From: Streptomyces sp. JB150
GTDB lineage: Bacteria; Actinomycetota; Actinomycetes; Streptomycetales; Streptomycetaceae
Assembly (NCBI RefSeq): GCF_011193355.1
Contig: NZ_CP049780.1
Location: 5,313,803-5,377,802 of the forward strand
DNA: 64,000 nt
Direction: 5' to 3'
A program made the translations under genes and the position numbers. Under the pieces are notes generated by a model. The model made no database searches. It saw only the letters and a program-made list of their open reading frames with translations, and was not told the DNA's origin. Shown here in pieces: positions 27,613 to 36,282 of this stretch (position 1 is its first letter; each line of letters opens with the position of its first letter).

Positions 27613-27651
27613 GACGCCGGACAAGCCGACACGCTCGGCTCGTCCGGCGTC
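27613..27651. terminator. Bidirectional hairpin between serA and the MFS gene
   Basis: GACGCCGGAC (27613-27622) pairs with GTCCGGCGTC (27642-27651), and AGCCGA with TCGGCT inside it, leaving one A-C mismatch and a 5-nt loop. Its place between two converging genes suits a shared terminator. Confidence 0.75.
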
Positions 27652-27693
27652 TCGCCGTCCCGGCCCCCGTTCCGGCCCTGATCGGCCTCGTCC

Positions 27694-29238
27694 TCACACC
27701 GCGGACGCGCTGAACGGCTCCGCCGGCTCGGCGTCCTTCCGCGGCCGGACCCGGCGCAGGGTCACCGCCGCGAGCACCGCCGCGCCCGCGAGCAGCACCG
27801 TGCCCGCGACCGCCGCCGCCCGCATGCCGTCGGTGAAGGCCTCCCGCGCCACCGTCGCCAGGGCGTCTCCCGCGCGCCCCGGCAACCGCCCCGCGGCGGC
27901 GAGCGCGCCGCCCAGCGTCTCGTGGGCCGGGTCCGGGGCGGACGACGGGATGCCGCGCTGGTACACGGCCGTACCGAGGGCACCGAGGACCGCCATGCCC
28001 AGGGCGCCGCCGAACTCGGCGCCGGTCTCCAGCAGCGAGGAGGCGGAGCCCGCGCGATCGGCCGGGGCGGCTGTGATGGCCAGGTCCGTCAGCTGGGACA
28101 TCACCATGACCATCCCGCAGGCCAGCACGCCGCTCGCGGTCAGCACCAGCGCGAGCGAGTCGGTGCCGGCGAGGGTCAGCAGCGCGTAGCCGCTCGCCGC
28201 GACCGCGAAGCCCGCGGCGACCACCCGGCCGCGGGGCACACCCCGCTGGACGAGCGCCGTCGCGGCCGGTGCGGCCAGGCCGATCGGCACGGTGGGCAGC
28301 AGCGCCCACAGGGCGGCCTCCATCGCGCTCTTGCCGAGCACCGACTGCAGGTACTGCGTGGTGAAGAGCGCCGAGCCCATCGTCCCGAACGCGGCGAGCA
28401 GGTTGAGCAGGACCGCGGGGGCGAAGCCCGGGCCGCGCAGCAGCGCCGGGGAGATCATCGGGTGCGCGGCGGTGCGCTGGCGGTGCACGAACAGCGCCGC
28501 GAAGAGCAGCCCGACGGTGATCGCGACCACGTACCGGACGTTCCATCCCTGCGGGGGGATCTCCTTCAGGCCGTACACCACGGGCAGGACCGCGGCCAGC
28601 GACAGCGGCACGCTCGGCCAGTCGTACCGTCCGGGAGCGGGGTCGCGGGCCTCGGGCAGCAGGATCGGGCCGAGCACCAGCAGCAGCGCCATCGCGGGCA
28701 GGTTGACCAGGAAGACCGAGCCCCACCAGAAGAACTCCACCAGCACACCGCTGAGTACCGAGCCGAGGGCGATGCCGGCCGTCATCACGCCCGACCACAG
28801 CGCGATCGCCGTCGCCCGCTGCCGTGGGTCGGGGAACAGCGCGCGGGTCAGGCCCAGCGTCGACGGCATCAGGGTCGCTCCGCCGACGCCGAGCACCGCG
28901 CGGGCCGCGATCAGCATTCCGGCGCTGGTGGCGTACGCCGCCACGAGCGAGGCGGCGCCGAACGCGGCGGCGCCGATCAGCAGCAGCCTGCGCCGGCCGA
29001 TCCGGTCACCGAGCGAGCCCATCGTCATCAGCAGACCGGCCAGCACGAACGCGTAGATGTCGAAGATCCACAGCAGCTGGGTGGCGGTCGGGGCGAGATC
29101 CGCGCTGATCGCCGGGATGGCGAAGTAGAGGACGGAGACGTCCATCGACACGAGCAGCAGCGGGAGCATCAGCACGCCGAACGCCGTCCACGCGCGGCGG
29201 CCGGCGCGGGGCGGGGAGGGGTGGGGTGTCGTCGTCAC
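27694..29238 (-). CDS. MFS drug efflux transporter (DHA2, 14-helix type)
   Basis: A 514-residue membrane protein with about 14 hydrophobic helices. Motif A GSLGDRIGRRRLL follows helix 2, and early VSMDVSVLYFAIPAISADL matches motif D1 of the EmrB/QacA (DHA2) family, proton-driven exporters of cationic or hydrophobic drugs. The start GTG 29238 is leaderless: TATAGT lies 7 nt upstream on the minus strand (29251-29246). The divergent TetR gene and a palindrome over the -35 region indicate repression relieved by an unknown ligand, probably a substrate. Confidence 0.93.
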   Translation of the reverse strand: MTTTPHPSPPRAGRRAWTAFGVLMLPLLLVSMDVSVLYFAIPAISADLAPTATQLLWIFDIYAFVLAGLLMTMGSLGDRIGRRRLLLIGAAAFGAASLVAAYATSAGMLIAARAVLGVGGATLMPSTLGLTRALFPDPRQRATAIALWSGVMTAGIALGSVLSGVLVEFFWWGSVFLVNLPAMALLLVLGPILLPEARDPAPGRYDWPSVPLSLAAVLPVVYGLKEIPPQGWNVRYVVAITVGLLFAALFVHRQRTAAHPMISPALLRGPGFAPAVLLNLLAAFGTMGSALFTTQYLQSVLGKSAMEAALWALLPTVPIGLAAPAATALVQRGVPRGRVVAAGFAVAASGYALLTLAGTDSLALVLTASGVLACGMVMVMSQLTDLAITAAPADRAGSASSLLETGAEFGGALGMAVLGALGTAVYQRGIPSSAPDPAHETLGGALAAAGRLPGRAGDALATVAREAFTDGMRAAAVAGTVLLAGAAVLAAVTLRRVRPRKDAEPAEPFSASAV

Positions 29239-29245
29239 GCCGGTG

Positions 29246-29275
29246 ACTATACGCACGTACTAGACGAGCGTCTAG
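29246..29275 (-). promoter_or_regulatory. MFS promoter with overlapping TetR operator palindrome
   Basis: On the minus strand: -35 TAGACG (29274-29269), 17-bp spacer, -10 TATAGT (29251-29246), then 7 nt to the GTG. The 16-bp palindrome CTAGACGAGCGTCTAG (29260-29275, centre AG) covers the -35 box and part of the spacer, so a bound repressor would block polymerase. A partial copy, CTGTCTAGAG, occurs near the TetR promoter at about 29320-29329. Confidence 0.8.
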
Positions 29276-29347
29276 GACGAACGTATGGAACAGCTGTATA
29301 AAGCCCGTGTCTGGGACGCCTGTCTAGAGCGGCGTTAGCCTGGCCGC

Positions 29348-29926
29348 ATGGGACACCGCGAAGATCTGCTCGAGGGCGCCAAGCGCTGCCTGCTCGCCAA
29401 GGGGTTCGTGCGCACGACGGCACGGGACATCGTCAAGGAGTCGGGGACGAACCTGGCGTCCATCGGCTACCACTACGGCTCGAAGGACGCGCTGCTCGCG
29501 CAGGCCTATATCGCCCTGGTCGAAGCGATGGGCGACACCTTCGACGGCGGTGGCGGACTGCGCGGCGAGCCGGGCTCGCTGGAACGCTTCCGGGAGGTCT
29601 GGTCCAACATCATCTCCACCATGCGGGACCCCGGCTCGATCTGGCACCTGAGCATGGAGATCGTCGTGATGGGCGACCAACTCCCCGAAGTCCGCGACCA
29701 CTTGGTCCGGGCGCAGCGTGAAGCCGGACGCGGGCTGGTCCCGCTGCTGATGGGCGGCACCGAGGACGACGTCACCGACGAGGTCGCGGACACCGTGGGA
29801 GTCTTCCTGACCACCCTGATGACGGGCCTCATCGCCCAGTGGACCTTCGACCCGAAGAGCGCCCCCGACGCGGACCGGCTGACGGAGGGGTTGCGGCGGG
29901 TGATCGAGACGGCTACGACGCGCTGA
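29348..29926 (+). CDS. TetR-family repressor, probable regulator of the MFS pump
   Basis: A 192-residue TetR protein. The N-terminal helix-turn-helix is clear: GAKRCLLAKGFVRTTARDIV, then ESGTNLASIGYHYGSKDALL. The C-terminal ligand domain is not assignable. ATG 29348 is leaderless, with TAGCCT at 29336-29341. It is divergent from the MFS gene, with the shared control region between them, and its 3' end overlaps the convergent ABC ATPase gene by 14 bp. Confidence 0.92.
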   Translation: MGHREDLLEGAKRCLLAKGFVRTTARDIVKESGTNLASIGYHYGSKDALLAQAYIALVEAMGDTFDGGGGLRGEPGSLERFREVWSNIISTMRDPGSIWHLSMEIVVMGDQLPEVRDHLVRAQREAGRGLVPLLMGGTEDDVTDEVADTVGVFLTTLMTGLIAQWTFDPKSAPDADRLTEGLRRVIETATTR

Positions 29927-30593
29927 TCCGCCCGTCCCGCATCTCCAGCACCCGGTCCGCGAAGTGCCGTACGACGGCCTGGTCGTGGCAGATGAAGAGG
30001 TAGCCGAGGCCGAGGTCGTCCTGGAGGTCCGCGAGGAGGTTCAGGACGCCGGCCCGCACGGACGGGTCGAGGGCGGAGACCGGCTCGTCGAGGACGAGGA
30101 GGCGGGGGTCGGAGGCGAGGGCGCGGGCGATGCCGGCGCGCTGGCACTGGCCGCCGGAGAGTTCGTGCGGGCGGCGGTCTCCGCAGGACGGGTCGAGGCC
30201 GACGCGGTCGAGCAGTTCGGCGACGCGGGCGGGGCCGTCGGCGGTGCTCCAGCGGCCCTGGACCTTCAGGGGTTCGGCGATCGCGTCGCGGATGCGGTGG
30301 CGGGGGCTCAGCGAGCCGTGGGGGTCCTGGAAGACGGGCTGCATGCGCGGGCGCAGGGGACGCAGTTCGCGGTCCGTCAGCGTGGTCAGGTCGCGGCCCT
30401 CGAAGCGGACCTCGCCCGCGTCGGGCCGGCGCAGCTGGAGCACGGCCGTCGCGGTGGACGACTTGCCGCAGCCCGAGGGGCCGTTGAGGGCCAGGGTCTC
30501 GCCCGCCGCGAGGGTGAAGGAGACGCCGTCGACGGCCGTCACCGCGCCGTAGCGGACGACGAGGCCGCGGACGTCCAGCAGGGGGTGGCTCAT
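29913..30593 (-). CDS. Peptide/nickel-type ABC transporter ATPase 2 (short OppF/DppF-like)
   Basis: A 226-residue ATPase with Walker A GPSGCGKSS, Q-loop FQDPHGSLSP, signature ELSGGQCQR and Walker B LLVLDEPVSALDPS. It lacks the roughly 90-residue C-terminal extension usual in OppF/DppF. Last gene of a four-gene minus-strand operon; its ATG overlaps the previous stop (ATGA at 30590-30593). Together with ATPase 1 it would power the fused permease. Confidence 0.93.
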   Translation of the reverse strand: MSHPLLDVRGLVVRYGAVTAVDGVSFTLAAGETLALNGPSGCGKSSTATAVLQLRRPDAGEVRFEGRDLTTLTDRELRPLRPRMQPVFQDPHGSLSPRHRIRDAIAEPLKVQGRWSTADGPARVAELLDRVGLDPSCGDRRPHELSGGQCQRAGIARALASDPRLLVLDEPVSALDPSVRAGVLNLLADLQDDLGLGYLFICHDQAVVRHFADRVLEMRDGRISAS

Positions 30594-31558
30594 GCGTTCT
30601 CCCTCGTCTCGGACAACACCGCGGCCGGGTGCGGGACTTCCTCCGCGCGGTGGCAGGCGACCAGGCGTCCGTCCAGGGGGCGGGGTTCGGGTTCGAACGT
30701 ACGGCAGACCGCCGCGGCCAGCGGGCAGCGCGGGGCGAAGGCGCAGCCCGCGGGGAGGGCGCCCGGCGTGGGCGGGGTGCCCGGCAGCGCGGGGAGGCGG
30801 CGGCGCCGGGGGCCGTCGTCCGGGGGGAGCGAGGCGAGCAGGCCCGCGGTGTAGGGGGCGCGCGGGCGGGCCAGCACCTCGCCGGCGGGGCCGTATTCGG
30901 CGGCCCGGCCCGCGTACAGGACGAGGACGCGGTCCGCGTGGAGGCGTACGGCGTCCAGGTCGTGGGTGACGAGGACGAGGGCCGCGCCGACCGCCTCGCG
31001 CCGCTCGGTCAGGACGCGCAGCACCTGCTCCCGGCGGCCGGGGTCGAGGGCGGTGGTGGGCTCGTCGGCGACGACGATGTCCGGCTCGTTGACCGTGGCC
31101 ATCGCGATGACCGCGCGCTGCCGCATACCGCCGGAGAACTCGTGCGGGTAGGCGCGGGCGCGGCGGGCGGCGTCCGGGATGCCCACCCGGTCGAGCGCGG
31201 CCACCGCGCGGGCGCGGGCCTCGGCGCGGGGGACCCGGTGCACCGACCGGACGGCGGCGGCGAGCTGGTCGCCGACCGGGTGCACGGGGGAGAGCGCGGA
31301 GAGCGCGTCCTGCGGGATCAGGGCGATGCGGCGGCCGCGCGCGGACGACAGGTCGGGGCCGACCGTCCCGGCGGTGGCCGCCTCGCGGGGCAGCATGCCG
31401 AGCAGCGCCCGCGCGGTCAGCGACTTCCCGGCGCCGGACTCGCCGACCACGGCGAGCACCTCGCCCGCGCGCACGTCGAAGGAGAGGCCGCGCACGACCT
31501 CCACCCCGGCGAAGGAGATCCGCAGGTCGCGGACCGAGAGCAGGACTTCAGCGGACAC
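30590..31558 (-). CDS. Peptide/nickel-type ABC transporter ATPase 1 (OppD/DppD-like)
   Basis: A 322-residue ATPase with Walker A GESGAGKSL, signature EFSGGMRQR and Walker B IVVADEPTTALDPG. The C-terminus keeps the oligopeptide/nickel transporter cysteine motif (GCAFAPRCPLAAAVC ... ACHRAEE), a four-Cys pattern. Start GTG 31558 has AAGGAGG upstream and overlaps the fused permease gene by 11 bp. Confidence 0.93.
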   Translation of the reverse strand: MSAEVLLSVRDLRISFAGVEVVRGLSFDVRAGEVLAVVGESGAGKSLTARALLGMLPREAATAGTVGPDLSSARGRRIALIPQDALSALSPVHPVGDQLAAAVRSVHRVPRAEARARAVAALDRVGIPDAARRARAYPHEFSGGMRQRAVIAMATVNEPDIVVADEPTTALDPGRREQVLRVLTERREAVGAALVLVTHDLDAVRLHADRVLVLYAGRAAEYGPAGEVLARPRAPYTAGLLASLPPDDGPRRRRLPALPGTPPTPGALPAGCAFAPRCPLAAAVCRTFEPEPRPLDGRLVACHRAEEVPHPAAVLSETRENA

Positions 31559-33296
31559 CGGCGGGTGCCTCCTTCCCCCGGGGGATCCGGGTTCCTCGCG
31601 CGTACGCCGCACCGGAGACCGCGAGCGCCGCCAGCAGCGCCAGCGCGACCGCCGGGGCGAGCGCGGCCCAGGGGGCGCGCTCCACGTAGGCGCGCGACTC
31701 GTCGAGCAGCAGGCCCCACTCCGGGGCGGGCGGCTGGGCGCCCAGGCCGAGGAAGCCGAGCGAGGCCAGCGCGAGGGCGATGCCGGGCAGCCGCAGCAGG
31801 GCGTGCCGGGAGACCGGGGCGGCCACCGACGGCAGGACGTGCCGGGTGAGGATCCACCAGGGGGACGCGCCGATCGCCCGCTGGGCCGTGAGGAACGCGG
31901 ACGCCCGCACCTCCTGCGTCAGCGCCGCCGCGTGCGCGGCCAGGGGCGGCCAGGAGATCAGCCCGACCGCGAGGGCCGCGCCGCCGGTGCCGGGCCCGGC
32001 CGCCGCGGCGACCAGGATGCCGACGATGACCGGGGGCAGCGCGTTGGCGATGTCCGCCGCGCCCGCGGCGACGCGGGGCAGGAAGCCGAGCGCCAGCCCG
32101 GCCGCCAGGCTCAGCAGGCCGACGGCCGCCGCGGTGCCGACCGTCGGGGCGGCGCCGTGCCCGAGCCGGGCGAGCACGTCCCGGCCGAGGCCGTCGGTGC
32201 CCAGCGGGTGCGCCCAGGACGGCGCGGCCAGGCGGGCGGTGGTGTGCACGGCGTACGGGTCGCGCAGCAGGCCCCAGCCGATGGCCACGGCGAGCACCGC
32301 GAACAGCGCGAGCGGCACGGCGGGGTGGACGCGGACCGGGCGGGCCGGGGGCAGGACGAGTCCGGCGTCGCGCAGCGCGGGTCCCGGCAGCCGGCGCCGG
32401 AGCAGGGCGGCGAGCGCGCCGGTGAGCAGGCCGAGCAGCAGCAGCGCCAGCACGGCGCCCTGGAGCAGCGGCAGGTCCTGCGACTTGGCCGCGCCCAGCG
32501 CCGTACGGCCGATGCCGGGCACCGCGAACACCGTCTCCACCGCGACCGCGCCGCCGGTCAGGCCGACCGCCGCCATCCCGAACTGCGGGACGAGCGGCGG
32601 CAGGACGCGCCGCAGGGCCGCCGCGGCGATCCGGGCGCGGCCGACCCCCGCGCCGCGCCACAGCTCCACCCAGCGTTCGTCGAGCACGGCGGGCAGGGCG
32701 TCCGCGACCAGGCGGCCGAGCAGTCCGCCCGCGGGGACGCCGAGCGCGAGCGCGGGAAGGATCATGTACCGCGGTCCCTGCCAGCCCGAGGTCGGCAGCG
32801 CGCCCAGCCACACGCCGCCCACCAGCAGGGCGACGGTGGCCAGCAGGAACTCGGGCAGGGCGGCCGGCACCGCGGCCAGGCCGCCCGCCGAGCCCCGGCC
32901 GCGCACCAGCACGGGCGCGGTCAGTGCGGCGGCCAGCAGGAGCGCGACGGCGAGGGCGGCGCCCATCAGGCCCAGCGACACCTGGAGGCCGGCCGTCACG
33001 GCGGGCAGCACCTCGGTGCCCGAGACCCAGGAGGTGCCGAGGTCGCCGCGGAGCAGCCCGCCGGCCCAGTCGCCGAGCAGGGCGAGCGGCCCGGCGTCCA
33101 GCCCGAGGTCGCGGCGTACGGCGTCCAGGGCCTCCCGCGTCGGTTCCTGCTCGGCGGAGCGGGCCCGCAGCACGGTCAGCGCGGGGTCGCGGCCGGAGAG
33201 CCAGGGCAGCAGGCCGACGGCGGCGACGACGGCGGCCAGGCAGACCAGGCGGGTCGCTCCGGCGGGGCCTGCCAGCCGCTGTGCGACACGCCTCAC
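31548..33296 (-). CDS. Fused ABC permease (DppB-like plus DppC-like halves in one chain)
   Basis: A 582-residue membrane protein that joins both permease subunits normally encoded separately. The first half (about residues 1-285) shows DppB/OppB features, including LRRVLPPLVPQFGMAAVGLT and VETVFAVPGIGRTAL. The second half (about 300-582) shows the DppC/OppC pattern: HPLGTDGLGRDVLARL, TRHVLPSVAAPVSRHALLRL and GFLGLGAQPPAPEWG. A Pro/Arg linker joins them. Start GTG 33296 overlaps the binding-protein stop as GTGA. It would form the whole membrane channel as a single chain. Confidence 0.9.
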   Translation of the reverse strand: MRRVAQRLAGPAGATRLVCLAAVVAAVGLLPWLSGRDPALTVLRARSAEQEPTREALDAVRRDLGLDAGPLALLGDWAGGLLRGDLGTSWVSGTEVLPAVTAGLQVSLGLMGAALAVALLLAAALTAPVLVRGRGSAGGLAAVPAALPEFLLATVALLVGGVWLGALPTSGWQGPRYMILPALALGVPAGGLLGRLVADALPAVLDERWVELWRGAGVGRARIAAAALRRVLPPLVPQFGMAAVGLTGGAVAVETVFAVPGIGRTALGAAKSQDLPLLQGAVLALLLLGLLTGALAALLRRRLPGPALRDAGLVLPPARPVRVHPAVPLALFAVLAVAIGWGLLRDPYAVHTTARLAAPSWAHPLGTDGLGRDVLARLGHGAAPTVGTAAAVGLLSLAAGLALGFLPRVAAGAADIANALPPVIVGILVAAAAGPGTGGAALAVGLISWPPLAAHAAALTQEVRASAFLTAQRAIGASPWWILTRHVLPSVAAPVSRHALLRLPGIALALASLGFLGLGAQPPAPEWGLLLDESRAYVERAPWAALAPAVALALLAALAVSGAAYARGTRIPRGKEAPAGVR

Positions 33297-34780
33297 TTGA
33301 CGTAGGTGTCGGCGGTGACCAGCTCGCGCTCGCGCGGGTCGTGGGCGGCGTCCACCACGCCCGCGGCGTCGCCCTGGATGACCCGCTCGTGAAGCATGGG
33401 CACGGCCGCGTCGGTGCGCAGCACGGCGGCCTCGGCGGCGACGACGGCCTTGCGGCGGGCCTCGCCGGTCGCGGTGGCGGCGGCCTCGGCGAGGGCCTTG
33501 TCGACGGCCGGGTCGGCGAGCTGGGCGATGTTGAAGGAGCCGTCGGAGGCGAAGTCGCTGTAGAGGTAGGCGGCCGGGTCGCCGGAGTCGAGGACGGTGG
33601 CGCGGGAGAGGACGAACGCGTCGAACTCGCCGGCGAGCGCGTCGGATTCGATGTTGGCGTACTCGCGTACGTCCAGCTTCACCCGGAACCCGGCCTTCTC
33701 GAGCTGCTGCTGCAGCGTCGCGGCGACCTCGGGCAGTTCGGCGCGGTCGGTGAAGGTGCCGATGGTGATGCTCGCGCCGTCCGGGGCGCCGGCCTCGGTG
33801 CGCCGGACGGGCTCGCGCAGGCCGGCCGCCCACGGCAGGGCGGGCCCGAGCAGGCCGTGCGCGAGGTCGGCGCGGCCCTCGTAGACGCCCTTGACGATCG
33901 ACTCGGCGTCGATGGCCTCGCGGGCGGCGGCGCGCATCGCGGGGTCCTCGAAGACGCCCTTGTCGGTGTTGAGGTAGAGGGTGTTGGTGCGCGGCATGGG
34001 GACCTCGGTGACCAGGTCCGGGTCGAGCAGCGCGGCCTGGGAGACCGGCACCGCCTCGACGATGTCGGCCTCGCCGCTGCGCAGGGCGGCGGCGCGGGCG
34101 GTGCCGTCGGGCACGAACCGCACGTCGATGCCGGGGGCCTTGGCCTTGCCGCCCCAGTAGTCGTCGTAGCGGTCGAGGGAGGCGGAGGAGGTACCGTTCA
34201 CCTCGGTCAGCTCGAAGGGGCCGGTGCCGGCGCCGACCGGGTTCACGGTCTTGCCGCGGTACGCCTTCGCCGCGAGGATCGACAGCTGCGGGGAGCTGAG
34301 CCGCTGCGGGAGCAGGGGGTCCTCGGTGGCGGTGCTGACGACGACCTTGTCCCCGTCGGCCTTCGCGGTCAGGTCGACGCCGTCGAGGATGCGGGGCTTG
34401 GGGGCGGCTTCGGCGGCGCGGGTGAGGGAGTTGACGACGGCCCGCGCGGTCAGTTCGGTGCCGTCGTGGAAGGTGACGCCGTCGCGGATCGTGAAGGTCC
34501 AGCTGCGGCCGTTCTGCTTCCACTCGGTGGCCAGTGCGGGTTCGGCGTCGCCGTCCTCGTCGAGGGTCACCAGCGTCTCGGCGGTCGACCAGCGCGAGAG
34601 CTTGAACGCGTCGTCGGAGAGCGGGGACAGGCCCGAGCGCGGGGGCTGCATCATCGCGACGCGGACGCGCTTGCCCTCGGCGGCCGCGCCGGTGGCGTCG
34701 GGCGCGGCGAAGCAGCCGGTGAGCAGGGCGGGGGCCGCTATGGCCGCGGTGAGGGGGAGCAGGCGGACGGGGACGCGCAC
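33293..34780 (-). CDS. ABC transporter substrate-binding lipoprotein (SBP family 5)
   Basis: A 495-residue protein with lipoprotein signal MRVPVRLLPLTAAIAAPALL ending at LTG|CF, then a family 5 binding fold: ALATEWKQNGRSWTFTIRDG and VTFHDGTELTARAVVNSL. This family binds peptides, nickel or metal-opine complexes. GGAGTGA precedes GTG 34780. It is the first gene of the operon, and a Zur-box-like sequence lies in its promoter, so a metal or metallophore cargo is possible; the ligand cannot be read from the sequence. Confidence 0.92.
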   Translation of the reverse strand: MRVPVRLLPLTAAIAAPALLTGCFAAPDATGAAAEGKRVRVAMMQPPRSGLSPLSDDAFKLSRWSTAETLVTLDEDGDAEPALATEWKQNGRSWTFTIRDGVTFHDGTELTARAVVNSLTRAAEAAPKPRILDGVDLTAKADGDKVVVSTATEDPLLPQRLSSPQLSILAAKAYRGKTVNPVGAGTGPFELTEVNGTSSASLDRYDDYWGGKAKAPGIDVRFVPDGTARAAALRSGEADIVEAVPVSQAALLDPDLVTEVPMPRTNTLYLNTDKGVFEDPAMRAAAREAIDAESIVKGVYEGRADLAHGLLGPALPWAAGLREPVRRTEAGAPDGASITIGTFTDRAELPEVAATLQQQLEKAGFRVKLDVREYANIESDALAGEFDAFVLSRATVLDSGDPAAYLYSDFASDGSFNIAQLADPAVDKALAEAAATATGEARRKAVVAAEAAVLRTDAAVPMLHERVIQGDAAGVVDAAHDPRERELVTADTYVK

Positions 34781-34825
34781 AGGTCACTCCGGGTAAAGGG
34801 GTGGTCAAAGGTTGAACGCCGGACG

Positions 34826-34853
34826 ACCGTAGCATGATGACAATCATTTCCAA
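34826..34853 (-). promoter_or_regulatory. Promoter of the ABC operon with a Zur-box-like sequence
   Basis: Minus strand: -35 TTGGAA (34853-34848), 16-bp spacer, -10 TACGGT (34831-34826). The plus-strand 15-mer TGACAATCATTTCCA (34838-34852) covers the -35 box and the spacer. It agrees at 12 of 15 positions with the actinobacterial Zur consensus as I recall it (TGAAAATGATTTTCA) and is AT-rich against its surroundings. A repressor here would block transcription when zinc is plentiful. Confidence 0.6.
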
Positions 34854-35011
34854 TAATCGCGACCGCGGCCCGTGCCTCTCGGGTCGTGGGCCGGTGCCCT
34901 CGGCCATGGGCCGGCGCCTTGCGGGCCATGGCCAGGTGCCTCTCGTGCCCCGCGCGCCCGCTCGATCGTTCCCACGGCGACCGAGTCGACGAAGGCGAGA
35001 GGCGGACCGAC

Positions 35012-36214
35012 ATGACGGGACTGTGCATCGGCGTGGTGGTGCCGCGCACCGGGCGGCTGGCACCACTGGGCGAGCCGCTGGCGTACGTGCTGGAGCGGCT
35101 GGCGCCCCGGCTGACCCGGCTGCGCGCGCGGGGCCGCAGCCACCCGCTGCGGATCGCCGTCCGCGACAGCCGCTCCGACGCGGCGACGGCCCGCGGCGCC
35201 GTGCGCGAACTCGCCGAGCGGGAACGGGCGAACATCGTGCTCACCATGGCCGGTACCCAGGTCCTGCCCGCCGTCACCGACGCCTGCGAGGAGCTGGGCG
35301 TGCCCTGCGTGTCGACGACCTTCCCCTGGCAGGCGTACGGCTACGCCCGCGGCGGCGATCCGCGGCGCGCCTTCCGGTGGACGTACCACTTCGCCTGGGG
35401 CCTGGACGACATCGCGGACGTCTTCGCCGACCTGTGGGAACGGCTGCCCGGCGCCGAGGGGCCGGAGCGGACCGTCGGCTGCCTGTGGAACGACGACCTG
35501 CAGGGACGGCTGCTGCGCGATGAGGGATTCGGCTTCGTCCCCGCCGCCCGCGCCCGCGGGCACCGGCTGGTCGACCCCGGCCCGTACCCGGAGCCGGCCG
35601 GGGACCTGACCGCATGGGTCACCCGGCTGCGCGAGGCCGGCGCCCCCATCGTCACCAGCGCAGCCACCGCCGCCGACCTCGCCCGCTACCACCGCCAGGC
35701 CCGCGGGGCCGGCGCCCGGCCCCGGCTGATCACCTGCTCCCGCTGGCTGACCTACCCGCACACGGCCACCGCCGCCGACCGGCGCGTCCACGACGAACTG
35801 GCCGGCGCGCGCGTCGCCACGCTCGTCTACTGGTCACCCGGCCACCCGCACCGCTCCAGCCTCGACGGCACCACCTGCGCCGAACTGGCCGGCGCCTACC
35901 AGGAGACGACCGGCCGCCCCTGGCTCCAACCCCTCGGCCTGGCCCACGCCCTCGTCGAGACCGCCCACCACGCCCTGTCCGCGGCCCCCGACCCCACCGA
36001 CCGCGCCGCCGTCGCCGCCACCCTGTCCCGCACCCGCCTCACCACCATCGCGGGCCGCCTCGACTGGACCGCGGGCCCCACCCCGAACATCGCCCTGCTC
36101 CCCCTGGCGGGCGGCCAGTGGCACTCCGGCCCGAAGGGCCCGCGCCTGGAGATCGTCACCAACACGCGCACACCGGAGGTGCCCGTCACGGCGGACCTGG
36201 TGCCGGCAGCCTGA
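35012..36214 (+). CDS. Periplasmic-binding-fold (Leu/AmiC-type) protein without signal peptide
   Basis: A 400-residue protein of the type 1 periplasmic-binding fold (Peripla_BP_6-like): MTGLCIGVVVPRTGRLAPLG start, then RIAVRDSRSDAATARGAVRE and NIVLTMAGTQVLPAVTDACE. There is no signal peptide or lipobox at ATG 35012 (GAGAGGCGG upstream) or at any nearby start, so it should be cytosolic, like the amide sensor AmiC. Divergent from the ABC operon across 231 bp. No DNA-binding domain is seen. It could sense a small ligand or be a binding protein that lost export. Confidence 0.75.
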   Translation: MTGLCIGVVVPRTGRLAPLGEPLAYVLERLAPRLTRLRARGRSHPLRIAVRDSRSDAATARGAVRELAERERANIVLTMAGTQVLPAVTDACEELGVPCVSTTFPWQAYGYARGGDPRRAFRWTYHFAWGLDDIADVFADLWERLPGAEGPERTVGCLWNDDLQGRLLRDEGFGFVPAARARGHRLVDPGPYPEPAGDLTAWVTRLREAGAPIVTSAATAADLARYHRQARGAGARPRLITCSRWLTYPHTATAADRRVHDELAGARVATLVYWSPGHPHRSSLDGTTCAELAGAYQETTGRPWLQPLGLAHALVETAHHALSAAPDPTDRAAVAATLSRTRLTTIAGRLDWTAGPTPNIALLPLAGGQWHSGPKGPRLEIVTNTRTPEVPVTADLVPAA

Positions 36215-36222
36215 TCCCGGAA

Positions 36223-36270
36223 GCGGTCCGCCGGGGCGCTGTCCCTGCGGTCCGCCGGGCCGCTGCCCCT
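36223..36270. repeat. 24-bp tandem duplication between convergent genes
   Basis: Two adjacent 24-bp copies (36223-36246 and 36247-36270) beginning GCGGTCCGCCGGG differ at two positions. They fill most of the 68-bp gap between two converging genes. Confidence 0.85.
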
Positions 36271-36282
36271 GCGCAACGCCCC

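Noticed and set aside
33297..35066. N-terminal extension of the fused permease frame through the binding-protein gene
   Set aside because: It reads the lipoprotein gene out of frame as Arg-rich sequence; the GTG at 33296 with a GTGA overlap is the natural start.
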